Assembly: GCA_020853975.1 (NCBI GenBank)
Contig: JADYXW010000047.1
Location: 1-64,000, forward strand
Reading direction: 5' to 3'
Source: Phycisphaerales bacterium
Lineage (GTDB): Bacteria; Planctomycetota; Phycisphaerae; Phycisphaerales; UBA1924
Length of the DNA: 64,000 nucleotides
Shown here: positions 1 to 7,746 of the stretch, piece after piece
Layout of the letters: each line of letters starts with the position of its first letter
Numbering within the stretch: position 1 is the first letter of the stretch
The notes under the pieces: generated by a model
Databases searched by the model: none
What the model saw: the letters and a program-made list of their open reading frames with translations, nothing else
Told to the model about the DNA's origin: nothing
Made by a program: the position numbers and the translations under genes

Positions 1-250
1 CTGGGAACGGCACGCCGAACAGCGCGGGGTTGTCGTTCACGAACGCGGCGGCGATATCGAGCGGGGCCGCGGTGCTTCGGCGGGAGAGAAAGGCGGTGGT
101 GGAGCGGATGAACGTGGGCGTGCCCAGCTCGCCGTAGGTGACGGAGACGTTGGGCGTGATTTCGCCCATCTGGGCGATCTCCTGCTCGCGGAGGGTGTCA
201 AGGTCTGGCTGCGCGAGGACGACGCGCGCCGCCGCGGCGAGGATCAGGCC
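1..250 (-). CDS. M36-like (fungalysin) metallopeptidase, N-terminal part, cut by window start
   Basis: The minus strand encodes a hydrophobic signal-peptide core (LILAAAARVVLA) and then a stretch that resembles the FTP propeptide domain of fungalysin/thermolysin-type secreted peptidases: the segments VSVTYGELGTPTF and PLDIAAAFV, and a final NPALFGV, are typical of it. The catalytic domain would lie beyond the window. No ATG, GTG or TTG opens this frame before a stop near 310. The nearest ATG, at 294-292, is out of frame because of six copies of a 7-bp repeat at 251-292. So this copy is either switched off, starts at a rare codon such as CTG, or is broken. The family call rests on about 80 residues and is moderate. 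Confidence 0.5.
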
Positions 251-292
251 GAATGCCGAATGCCGAATGCCGAATGCCGAATGCCGAATGCC
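251..292. repeat. Six perfect tandem copies of GAATGCC (7 bp)
   Basis: Plus strand reads GAATGCC six times without a mismatch (GGCATTC on the minus strand). The unit contains no stop in any frame, and a change of one unit shifts the reading frame by one base. The array separates a minus-strand ATG (294-292) from the signal-peptide codons of the peptidase gene. Similar heptamer arrays also occur as intergenic repeats in bacteria, so a coding role is inference. Confidence 0.9.
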
Positions 293-373
293 ATCGATCC
301 CCCGTGGTAAGTCAGCCCAACGGAAGATACCTGACAAGTGCCGATCGGTCAAGGGTAAAAGGGCCTCGGTTGG

Positions 374-412
374 AACAAAAAAACAACCGGCCCCGCCGTG
401 AGGCAGGGCCGG
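374..412 (-). terminator. Rho-independent terminator of the porin gene
   Basis: On the minus strand, 40 bases after the porin stop codon, an 11-bp stem (402-412 with 387-397, one G.T pair) closes a 4-base loop (TCAC) and is followed by TTGTTTTTTT. This is a textbook intrinsic terminator. Confidence 0.85.
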
Positions 413-452
413 AGGAGTTTCTCACAGTCGATCGGGCGTGAGCCCGAGCGGC

Positions 453-1685
453 TTAGAACATGACCTGCATCTGCAGGGTCAGCGCCCACTCGCCGTCCTC
501 GCCCTGGCCGAGGAACCCGTAGCGGGTGGAGTCGGAGATCAGGCCGGAGGAGGGGTCGAAGAGGTTGGTGGTCTCGTTGAAGGCGTAGCCGAACTGACCG
601 GTGAACTTGGCGGCGTGGCTCTCGGGGGAGAGGTAGTAGTTCACGCCGAGGGTGGCGAAGTGGATGTCGGTGTCGCCGCCGAACGCATCGTCATCGAGGA
701 AGAAGCCGTCCCAGCGGGCGAAGCCTTCGAACTGCTCGGTGAAGAAGAAGGAGGCGCCGAGCTCAGCGGCGAAGTTGTCGATGTCGCCGCCGCCACCCGC
801 GTCGATGTGGGCGCCGTAGAAGGCGAACCACACGCCGAAGCCCTGACCCTCGAAGGAGGCGTCGAGGGTGTAGTTGAGGGCGTCAACGTCGGAGGTGCCG
901 CCGGTCTCGCCGCCGGACTGCCAGTTGATGGCGCCGCCGATGAGGAGGCCGTTGTCCTTGGCGGACTTCCAGGAGGTGTAGTCGTTCCAGCGGTTCCAGT
1001 CGTTGCCCATGGCCTGGACGTCCACGCGGAGGAGGACGGCGTAGTCGGCCTCGGCGCCGCTGTTGAAGTCGGAGTTCTGGCTGCTGGCGCCGTCGTGGAA
1101 GCCACCGGTGACCTTGACCATGTCGGAGGTGTAGACGCCGGAGACGCCCTGGGTGTAGCCGGCGGTGAAGGCGGCGGAGGCCAGGGAGCGGTCAGCGCTC
1201 ATCTGGAAGGTGTTGTCGACGATATCGGCGCGGTTGAGGGGGGCCTTCCACTGACCCCAGCCGAGGGTGAAGTTGTTGCCGAAGTCGTAGGCGCCCCAGG
1301 CGTCCTCGAGGGTGAAGCCGCCGCCACCGGGGCTGTCGGAGGAGAAGTTGCCCTGGATCTTGTAGGAGAGGGCCTTGTCCCAGATGGTGCCCCAGAAGCG
1401 GATGCGGTTGCTGGGGGAGTTGAAGCCGTGGGTGAAGTCGTCCTGGTCGCCGGCGAAGTCCTCATCGCGGATGGTGAGGTTGTACCGGAACTGGGTGTCG
1501 CCACCGATGTGCAGGGAGTTGTTACCGCCGTCGGAGATCCAGAAGTTCTGGTCCCAGCCGGCGCCAGCGGCGGCCGAGAGGCTCGCGCGGTTGGCGGCAT
1601 CGGCCTGGAGCTCGGGGTTGCCCGCGAAGGCGACCGCGGAGAGGCTCATGCCCGCCACGAAAAGAAGAACCTTGGTCTGCGTCAT
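453..1685 (-). CDS. Outer-membrane porin, OprP/phosphate-selective type
   Basis: A 410-residue outer-membrane beta-barrel. Residues 1-21 form a signal peptide (ending SAVAFA). The mature part is rich in alternating aromatic strands and acidic Gly/Asn/Asp turns, and the last residue is Phe (QVMF), the usual BAM recognition end. Segments such as RIRFWGTIWDKALSYKIQGNF and WGQWKAPLNR match the phosphate-selective porin O/P family. The start at 1685 is chosen because AAGGAG lies 10 bases upstream and the signal peptide begins there, although the frame stays open to 1973. The gene is divergent from the PhoB/PhoR pair across a long gap, which fits phosphate-controlled uptake, but substrate is inferred. 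Confidence 0.8.
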   Translation of the reverse strand: MTQTKVLLFVAGMSLSAVAFAGNPELQADAANRASLSAAAGAGWDQNFWISDGGNNSLHIGGDTQFRYNLTIRDEDFAGDQDDFTHGFNSPSNRIRFWGTIWDKALSYKIQGNFSSDSPGGGGFTLEDAWGAYDFGNNFTLGWGQWKAPLNRADIVDNTFQMSADRSLASAAFTAGYTQGVSGVYTSDMVKVTGGFHDGASSQNSDFNSGAEADYAVLLRVDVQAMGNDWNRWNDYTSWKSAKDNGLLIGGAINWQSGGETGGTSDVDALNYTLDASFEGQGFGVWFAFYGAHIDAGGGGDIDNFAAELGASFFFTEQFEGFARWDGFFLDDDAFGGDTDIHFATLGVNYYLSPESHAAKFTGQFGYAFNETTNLFDPSSGLISDSTRYGFLGQGEDGEWALTLQMQVMF

Positions 1686-2298
1686 TTCTTGAAACTCCTT
1701 CTTGGGACCACCATCGGTCGCCGAGAATCCTTCCGGGGAGCCAGAGCGTCCGACCGCTGGTCTCCCTGCCGCGGACGCCCTCCAAGAGCATCCGCCTGAA
1801 CTACCTGTGCCCGCCGGTACCCCCGGAAGGCGCGGGCCTTTCCAAGGCCCGCTCGGCGTGAGACTCACGCCCTCGATCCTGCCCCTGCACCGGCGACTCA
1901 CCGGCCAGAAGCTTGTTTTCGGTCCTCTTCGAGCATGTCGGGTTTCACAGCCCGCCCACGCCCGCCGATTCACACACCTCGAAGCCCCACGGTCCTGACT
2001 TCCACACTCGCTCCTGGCGCCGCACTTCTCGCGCCGCTCGGAGCTCGGGGGTTGAGGGCTCGACTATACCCCCGCTCATTAGCGACTGCAAACTAGCCCA
2101 TTGACTTTTTCGGGTCGCCCCGTTATCCCGACACAAGTTTTCCACGCATTTCTGATCCGATACCCGTCTGTAATCCTTACTTATTGCAAAGACCGCATCG
2201 ACTTTGCGCGTTCTTCATGTGTCGCTTCTATCATCTCCGCCATGACAGCCACTGCCCTCGTGGTGATGCAAAGTGCTGAAAAGAAAGGGGTTGAGCGC
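1686..2298. promoter_or_regulatory. Long divergent intergenic region between porin and response regulator
   Basis: About 600 bases without a convincing gene. The half nearest the response regulator (about 2085-2240) is clearly more AT-rich than its surroundings. TTGACT at 2101-2106 with TTATCC 16 bases further on is a possible promoter for the regulator. CTGTAAT at 2168-2174 resembles one half of the enterobacterial PHO box, but the neighbouring half-site is poor. The porin side would give a leader of up to several hundred bases. Assignments here are tentative. Confidence 0.4.
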
Positions 2299-3033
2299 AT
2301 GGCCTCTCCCAAACGAGTCCTCGTGGTTGAGGACGAGAGAGACCTCAGCGAGCTGCTTGCCTACAACCTCCGCCGCGCGGCCTACGACGTCTCCGTGTGT
2401 TGTTCCGGACGACAGGCTCTTGAAACGATCTCGGCCAAACCCTTCGACCTCATCCTCCTTGACATCATGCTCCCCGAGCTCTCAGGCACGGAGATCGCCA
2501 GCCGCATCCGGTCGAACCCGGCGACGGCGTCGGTTCCCATCATCATGCTGACCGCGAAGTCCGAAGAGGTCGATCAGCTGGTCGGTCTGACCGTTGGGGC
2601 GGACGACTACATCACAAAGCCGTTCTCGATCAAGGTGCTGCTCGCACGGGTCGAGGCGGTCCTCCGCCGAGCCCAGCATGCGGATGTGGGCGGGCGGGTC
2701 CTGTCCATGAGCGACACGGTCCTGAACCTGGACACGCACGAGGCCAGCGTGCGGGGAGATCCGGTGAAGCTCACGCTGACGGAGTTCCGGCTGCTGGCAG
2801 CGCTGATCCAGGCCGCAGGGCGTGTGCTGCCCAGGTCCGCGCTCATGAGCCGCGCCATGGGCCCGGGTGTCACGGTGACCGAGCGCACGATCGACGTGCA
2901 CATCACCTCCATCCGCCGGAAGTTGGGCGACCAGGGGGCGATCATCAAGACCGTCCGCGGCGTTGGTTACCGGGCCACCACGGACTTGGAGGCGGAGGGT
3001 GCCGGCTCGGACTCGGGCGACGCCACGGCCTGA
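2299..3033 (+). CDS. phoB: PhoB-type response regulator (receiver + winged helix)
   Basis: A 244-residue OmpR/PhoB-family regulator. The receiver domain (about 5-120) has the acidic pocket E11/D12, phosphoacceptor D55 in LILLDIMLPE, the conserved Thr of MLTAKSEE and Lys of DYITKPFS. The C-terminal winged-helix domain (about 135-230) has LTLTEFRLLAAL and the recognition-helix region RTIDVHITSIRRKLG. The start at 2299 follows AAAGGGG 8 bases upstream; an upstream ATG at 2242 lacks a ribosome site and adds no domain. It is followed 17 bases later by a PhoR-like kinase and is divergent from a porin, so phosphate sensing is likely. No pst or phoU gene is in the window. Confidence 0.85.
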   Translation: MASPKRVLVVEDERDLSELLAYNLRRAAYDVSVCCSGRQALETISAKPFDLILLDIMLPELSGTEIASRIRSNPATASVPIIMLTAKSEEVDQLVGLTVGADDYITKPFSIKVLLARVEAVLRRAQHADVGGRVLSMSDTVLNLDTHEASVRGDPVKLTLTEFRLLAALIQAAGRVLPRSALMSRAMGPGVTVTERTIDVHITSIRRKLGDQGAIIKTVRGVGYRATTDLEAEGAGSDSGDATA

Positions 3034-3050
3034 GCCCCTAGCCTCTGCCC

Positions 3051-4451
3051 ATGCCCTCTCGTTCCGGCCAAGGGTCGACGTGGATGGCGGCGATGCTCCT
3101 TTGGGCGCCGACCGCCGGTCTGCTCCTGGCCTCCGGGCACGGGGGGCTCCCGCTCTGGCCGGGCCCGGTCGCGGTGATGTGCTCGCTGCTGGGGACGCTT
3201 CTCATCACCCTGGCCAGGTCGCGGCAGGAAAGGGAGACTCGCCTCGCTGCCGAGGCGGCACTCGGCGCTGTGTCGCGCGGGCTGGGGCTCGATGAGCCGG
3301 CGCCCGCTGCCGACGCGGATGTTCTGGAACTCATGGACGGCGTCCGCACGTTGGTTTCGAAAGCCTTGGAGGCGAGGGAAAGGGAGGCCAGGCAGGCCCA
3401 GGCGCTGGCCGTGGTCCTCGAGGCGCTCCCCACACCGGTCCTCTCTACCGACGCCAAGGGCGTGATCCTGTGGGCCAACCGGGGTGCGCAGGAGCACTTC
3501 CGGGACCGTGGTCCCGGGCCGGTGGGGCGCCGGGTGGACGAGCTGTTCACCAGCAGCCGGGTGCTGGCGCTGCACGCGCGGGCTGTGTCGGGCGGTTCGG
3601 GGAGCGAGGAGGTTCGGGTCCCATCCCCCCGGGGGGCCCGGGTGCTGGAGGTGGGGGCCTCTCCAACCGGGTCGGAGCCCAGCCCCGGGGTGGTGCTGTC
3701 GATCCGCGACGTCACGGACCTGTCTGAGGCGGTGCAACTCCGCACGGACTTTGTCGCCAATGCCAGCCACGAGCTGCGCACACCCCTTGCCTCCATCCGG
3801 GGTGCCATCGAGACGCTGGAAGGCGGCGCCTGGGAAGACCCCTCGATGCGCGACCGGCTGGCGCGGATGATCGCGACCAACGTCGTGAGACTCGAGGAAC
3901 TCGTTCGCGACCTGCTGGATCTCTCAAGGCTGGAGTCCCACGAGGGCCCGGTCGACGTGCGGCCGGTCAGGGCTTCGGAGGTCGCCTCGGAGGTGGTGGC
4001 GGAGCTTGCGCCGTCGGCGGCAGGCCGCAGGGTGAGCATCCGTCTTGACCTGGAGCCGGGGCTCGAGTCGATGCGGACGGATCGCCGGCTGCTGAGCGTG
4101 GTGATCCGAAACCTGGTGGAGAACGCGGTGAAGTTTGCGTTCGAGGGGACGGAGGTCCGGGTCGAGGGTCGGGTGGTGCCGGGTGCGGGCGAGCGAGCCG
4201 GGGCGAGGCTCAGGGTCATCGACAGGGGGGTCGGGATCCCGATCGAGCACCAGCAGCGCATCTTCGAGCGATTCTTTCAGGTCGGGGTCGCGCGAACCGG
4301 TAGCCCGGCGATGCGGGGGTCGGGCCTAGGCCTGGCGATCGTCCGGCACGCGGTGCGGACGCTGGGTGGGACCGTGGGTGTGGAGTCGATCTGGCAGCAG
4401 GGCACGACGATGACTGTGGATTTGCCCGCCTGTGTCGAGACCAGACCCTGA
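3051..4451 (+). CDS. phoR: PhoR-type sensor histidine kinase
   Basis: A 466-residue membrane kinase. Two hydrophobic segments (about 12-28 and 35-54) anchor it, followed by a linker coiled coil and a PAS-like domain (about 115-225). The HisKA motif NASHELRTPLAS places the phosphorylated His at residue 240. The ATPase domain shows the N box NLVENAVKF, G1 DRGVGI, F box FERFFQV and G2 GSGLGLAIV. There is almost no periplasmic loop, as in PhoR, which senses through other proteins rather than a ligand. It lies 17 bases after the regulator and should be cotranscribed. PhoR is the best name from architecture and the divergent porin. Confidence 0.8.
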   Translation: MPSRSGQGSTWMAAMLLWAPTAGLLLASGHGGLPLWPGPVAVMCSLLGTLLITLARSRQERETRLAAEAALGAVSRGLGLDEPAPAADADVLELMDGVRTLVSKALEAREREARQAQALAVVLEALPTPVLSTDAKGVILWANRGAQEHFRDRGPGPVGRRVDELFTSSRVLALHARAVSGGSGSEEVRVPSPRGARVLEVGASPTGSEPSPGVVLSIRDVTDLSEAVQLRTDFVANASHELRTPLASIRGAIETLEGGAWEDPSMRDRLARMIATNVVRLEELVRDLLDLSRLESHEGPVDVRPVRASEVASEVVAELAPSAAGRRVSIRLDLEPGLESMRTDRRLLSVVIRNLVENAVKFAFEGTEVRVEGRVVPGAGERAGARLRVIDRGVGIPIEHQQRIFERFFQVGVARTGSPAMRGSGLGLAIVRHAVRTLGGTVGVESIWQQGTTMTVDLPACVETRP

Positions 4452-4541
4452 ACCCCCCGCCAAGGCGGGCGCGGGATTGGAGAAGGACCTGCATCAGGCC
4501 GACATAGCGGGGCCGGGGTTCTGGCCCGAACCCCCGGGCGG

Positions 4542-4547
4542 TACGAT
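4542..4547 (+). promoter_or_regulatory. Candidate -10 element for the epimerase gene
   Basis: TACGAT matches the hexamer seen before many genes here. It would give a leader of roughly 65 bases before the start at 4619. No -35 consensus is evident. Confidence 0.4.
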
Positions 4548-4618
4548 CCGTACGAGCGGGCCGGACCAGACCGAGGACCTGCGGCCCGGAGACGGGCCCA
4601 TAACGCAGAGAGCGAACC

Positions 4619-5857
4619 ATGCCAAAGGCCAGAACAGTCGTGATCACGGGCGCGGGCGGATTCATCGGGGGCCACCTTGCCGCCCGGTTCCTGAGCGCGG
4701 GGTGCCGCGTCGTGTGCGCGGACATCAAGCCGCTGGATGAGTGGTACCAGGTACACCGCCACGCGGAGAACCACGCGGGGCCGGCGCGGGGCGACTGCCG
4801 CGACTTCAAGGTCTGCCGGACCATCTGCACGGGCGCCGACGAGGTCTACCAGCTCGCGGCGGACATGGGGGGCATGGGCTTCATCGAGAACAACAAGGCC
4901 CTGTGCATGCTGAGCGTGCTGACCAACACGCACATGCTGCTCGCGGCCCAGGAGGCGGGCGTCGGCCGCTTCTTCTACGCCTCTTCCGCCTGCGTCTACA
5001 ACGCCGACAAGCAGAAGGACCCCAACATCACCGCCCTCAAGGAGGTGGACGCCTATCCCGCGCTGCCCGAGGACGGCTACGGCTGGGAAAAGCTCTTCTC
5101 CGAGCGCATGTGCCGCCACTTCCGCGAGGACTTCGGGATGAGCACCCGCGTCGCGCGGTTCCACAACGTCTACGGGCCGTTCGGGACGTGGGAGGGCGGG
5201 CGTGAGAAGGCCCCGGCGGCCATCTGCCGCAAGGTCATCGCCGCCAAGGTCTCGGGCAAGCACGAGATCGAGATCTGGGGCGACGGCACGCAGACGCGCT
5301 CGTTCATGTTCGTCGACGACTGCACGCAGGGCATCGACCGCATCACCCACTCCGACATCCTGGAGCCGATCAACCTCGGATCGTCCGAGCTGGTGAGCAT
5401 CAATCAGCTCGTCGATATCGCGGAGGACATCGCGGGCGTGAAGCTCGAGCGCAAGTACAAGCTCGACGCGCCCCGCGGCGTTGCGGGCCGCAACTCCGAC
5501 AACGCCAAGATCAACGGCTACCTCAACTGGGAGCCGGGGACGCGCCTCCGCGACGGCATGGAGCGCACCTTCCGCTGGATCGAGGGCGAGTTCAACGATA
5601 AGTACACCGCCAAGACCGCCCACCTCTCCTCGATCTCCACCTTCACCAAGGGCAGCCACCCGATCCCGGGCGATGGCTTCAACCCCGACTCCAAGTACAT
5701 GGATACCTGGAAGCAGGGCATCCCCGCGGGCTACGGCGGCAAGGCCGCGGCTCCGGCCAAGAAGTCCCTCAAGAAGCCCGTCAAGAAGACCAAGCCCCCG
5801 GCGAAGGCCAAGGGTGCAAAGAAGCCCGCCCGCGCCAAGGTCGCGAAGCGCCGCTGA
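4619..5857 (+). CDS. GDP-mannose 3,5-epimerase-like short-chain epimerase with Lys-rich tail
   Basis: A 412-residue extended SDR enzyme. The Rossmann motif GAGGFIG is at 11-17. The sequence follows plant GDP-mannose 3,5-epimerase closely: LAADMGGMGFI, FFYASSACVY, FHNVYGPFGTWEGGREKAP, GDGTQTRSF and GRNSDN. Equivalents of its catalytic residues are present: C125, Y154-x3-K158 and K197. The plant enzyme makes GDP-L-galactose/L-gulose from GDP-mannose; here it may supply sugar for surface glycans. Residues 373-412 form an unusual Lys/Ala/Pro tail like histone H1 or other nucleic-acid-binding tails, absent from the plant enzyme. The gene stands alone, followed by a strong hairpin. Confidence 0.8.
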   Translation: MPKARTVVITGAGGFIGGHLAARFLSAGCRVVCADIKPLDEWYQVHRHAENHAGPARGDCRDFKVCRTICTGADEVYQLAADMGGMGFIENNKALCMLSVLTNTHMLLAAQEAGVGRFFYASSACVYNADKQKDPNITALKEVDAYPALPEDGYGWEKLFSERMCRHFREDFGMSTRVARFHNVYGPFGTWEGGREKAPAAICRKVIAAKVSGKHEIEIWGDGTQTRSFMFVDDCTQGIDRITHSDILEPINLGSSELVSINQLVDIAEDIAGVKLERKYKLDAPRGVAGRNSDNAKINGYLNWEPGTRLRDGMERTFRWIEGEFNDKYTAKTAHLSSISTFTKGSHPIPGDGFNPDSKYMDTWKQGIPAGYGGKAAAPAKKSLKKPVKKTKPPAKAKGAKKPARAKVAKRR

Positions 5858-5879
5858 GCCACTGATTCCGTGAAACACA

Positions 5880-5910
5880 GAGGGCGGGACCCACTCCGGG
5901 TTCCGCCCTC
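5880..5910. terminator. Strong hairpin between convergent genes
   Basis: A 13-bp stem (one G.T pair) around a 5-base loop sits 22 bases after the epimerase stop and 26 bases beyond the stop of the convergent PEP-CTERM gene. There is only a weak T run (CATTT), so it may act as a bidirectional terminator or RNA-stabilising hairpin. Confidence 0.6.
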
Positions 5911-5936
5911 GTCATTTGCAGAGGATGTCGGGACGA

Positions 5937-6854
5937 TCAGCGGCGGCGACGAGCGACCAGCAGGCCCGCGGCTGCCGCGAGCGCCACACCGCCCGGCGCG
6001 GGCACGAAGCCCTGCACGACGATGACCCGGCTCCCGCCGCCGAAGGTCGAGAAGAGGAAGTCGCCCGTGTACGGGTCGATGAAAGCTCCCTCGGCCCCGC
6101 TCAGGCCCGTGATGAAGTCGCGGCGGGACCCAACGATGGGGTCACCGTTCGCGTCCACGTCATACGCCGCGACGTTGCCCGCGGAGAACTCGGAGACGAG
6201 CATTGAGGGGCCGCCGAACAGGGGCGAGCCGAGCGGGACGTACACGAAGCCCTCGGGCCCGCCGGGGAGTACCGCTGTCTCGGTGACGGCGAGGATGTCA
6301 AAGGTGCCTAGGCCGTCGGGGGCATAGGTCGCGTCGTAGAACTGGCCACCGGCCCAGGAGGCGAGCTTCATGCGGCCGCCGCCCGGATAGCTCGCCGGAA
6401 CAAACCCGACCGAGGCGTTGGAGCCGGCGACACCGAGCGCCGCGAGGTTCACGATCTTGTCGGGTGCGGTGCTGCCCGGCAGGTACTGGCCCAGTTCGTT
6501 GACGGGCCAGCGCGAGGCGAAGAGGACGCCCCCCGGGCCATAGGTCACGCCGCCGTCGTTGTACTCTGCGGACGCGTACACCGTGGAGGTGCCCGTGAAG
6601 CCGTTGATGTGGCCGTTGGAGTCGCGCGTGACACCGACGGCATAGAGGGCGCCGCTGGCGGTGTTGGCCGATCCTCCGATGAGGAGCGTGTTGGCCGAGC
6701 CAGCGAGCAGCGTCAGCCCGCCGTACTGCGAGGGAACCTCGGGGGCAGAGCCCAGATCGGTGTAGGTGTAGCTGCCCGCGTAGAAGGGGTCGATCGTCTG
6801 GCCAACCGCCGCCGACGCGAGAATCGCCACGCCCGCCAATGCCATGAGCTTCAT
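5937..6854 (-). CDS. PEP-CTERM exported protein
   Basis: A 305-residue exported protein of unknown function. A signal peptide spans 1-18 (MKLMALAGVAILASAAVG). The body is rich in Gly, Ser, Ala and aromatic residues, with segments like DPYTGDFLFSTFGGGSR that recall beta-propeller strands. The end is VPAPGGVALAAAAGLLVA followed by RRRR, a PEP-CTERM-type sorting tail cut by an exosortase at the outer face of the inner membrane. GGGAGAGAG lies 6 bases before the ATG. It is one of five such proteins in the window, and no exosortase gene is nearby. Confidence 0.75.
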   Translation of the reverse strand: MKLMALAGVAILASAAVGQTIDPFYAGSYTYTDLGSAPEVPSQYGGLTLLAGSANTLLIGGSANTASGALYAVGVTRDSNGHINGFTGTSTVYASAEYNDGGVTYGPGGVLFASRWPVNELGQYLPGSTAPDKIVNLAALGVAGSNASVGFVPASYPGGGRMKLASWAGGQFYDATYAPDGLGTFDILAVTETAVLPGGPEGFVYVPLGSPLFGGPSMLVSEFSAGNVAAYDVDANGDPIVGSRRDFITGLSGAEGAFIDPYTGDFLFSTFGGGSRVIVVQGFVPAPGGVALAAAAGLLVARRRR

Positions 6855-7007
6855 GTCACTCTCTCCCTCGAAGGACTCAACAGAACAGATAAGCCCGTCG
6901 CTGGGATTCTACCGAGGAGCGTTGGAAACACAAGGCCAAACAGGGCTGGTACCCCTCCTTTTCGGGGGGAGGTCAGAAAATCACCACGAGATGGGCACCC
7001 GAGAGTC

Positions 7008-7709
7008 CTAGAACGGTCTCTTCCCGGGGTTGACCGCGAGGTTGTCCCTCCCGAGCACGAGCAGGTCCGCGACCTCGAGGGCCTCCTGCATGCTGGCCTT
7101 GGCGGCGTCGAGGTCGTGCGCTCCCGGCAGGACCCGATCGCCTTCCAGGTGCTCGACAGTGGGTATGGCGTCGCCGCAAACCAGCGTCGTGAAGCGGGTG
7201 CCCTCGATGAGCAGACCAGTGAGCCCCGGGGTCACGCCAGGCATGGGGTAGGCGAAGACGCCGTGGGCGAACTCCTCACGGGCGACGTTGGCCCGCTGGA
7301 GGATGGCGACGCCCCGCTCGAGAACCGCCGCCAGCTCGTCCTCGTCAGCGCCGGCTTCGATCCCTTCGCCGGTCCTGATCGCGCGGAGCCTCTGGGCCAT
7401 CGCCACACCCACGGTCTCGCGCTCCTCGGGCGAGACCCACCAGTCCGCGTGCGTGAAGGCGTCGACGCCCCGGGTGGTGTCGGGCTGAAAGCTGGTGAAG
7501 AAGAGGTCGGTGACGTCGTCGGGCGCGAGGTTCGCACGCTCGGAGAGGCGGGCGGAAAGCACCTGCGAGGGCAGGCCCGGGTCGACGAGGATCCGGCGGT
7601 CCTCCGCGAGAATGAGCGTGGTGGTCGCGTGCCCTGTGCGGGCGGGCGCCCGCTCACCCCAGAGCGGGTGGGCGGCGAGGCACCCGATGCTGATGACGCG
7701 GTAGTCCAT
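7008..7709 (-). CDS. Metallo-beta-lactamase-fold protein lacking the metal-binding histidines
   Basis: A 233-residue protein with the layout of a metallo-beta-lactamase-fold hydrolase: strand TLILAEDRRILVDPG (31-45), the motif-2 position at 72-80, TPGLTGLLIE and LVCGDAIP. The usual HxHxDH reads TSFQPDT, so the three His are replaced and only Asp remains; the later GHTPG reads GVTPG. It therefore probably does not bind two metals and may be a non-catalytic relative. Start at 7709 is set by TACGAT 8 bases upstream and by the fold's first strand; the open frame continues upstream without support. It is divergent from nothing and follows the AsmA-like gene by 37 bases. Confidence 0.6.
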   Translation of the reverse strand: MDYRVISIGCLAAHPLWGERAPARTGHATTTLILAEDRRILVDPGLPSQVLSARLSERANLAPDDVTDLFFTSFQPDTTRGVDAFTHADWWVSPEERETVGVAMAQRLRAIRTGEGIEAGADEDELAAVLERGVAILQRANVAREEFAHGVFAYPMPGVTPGLTGLLIEGTRFTTLVCGDAIPTVEHLEGDRVLPGAHDLDAAKASMQEALEVADLLVLGRDNLAVNPGKRPF

Positions 7710-7717
7710 GCGGGTGG

Positions 7718-7723
7718 ATCGTA
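7718..7723 (-). promoter_or_regulatory. Candidate -10 element, MBL-fold gene
   Basis: TACGAT on the minus strand ends 8 bases before the ATG at 7709, leaving room for almost no leader; no Shine-Dalgarno site is present. Confidence 0.5.
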
Positions 7724-7746
7724 CTCGGGCCGTGAGGGCCGCCCGG

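Noticed and set aside
253-401. Short plus-strand frames over the heptamer repeat
   Set aside because: They only translate the repeat (NAECRMP) and have no ribosome site or continuation.
438-1799. A Val/Gly/Glu-rich 453-residue plus-strand frame
   Set aside because: Antisense to the porin; the repetitive composition reflects high GC at codon positions.
2168-2186. PHO box for PhoB binding
   Set aside because: Only one half (CTGTAAT) resembles the consensus; the second half at the right spacing does not, so a box is not claimed.
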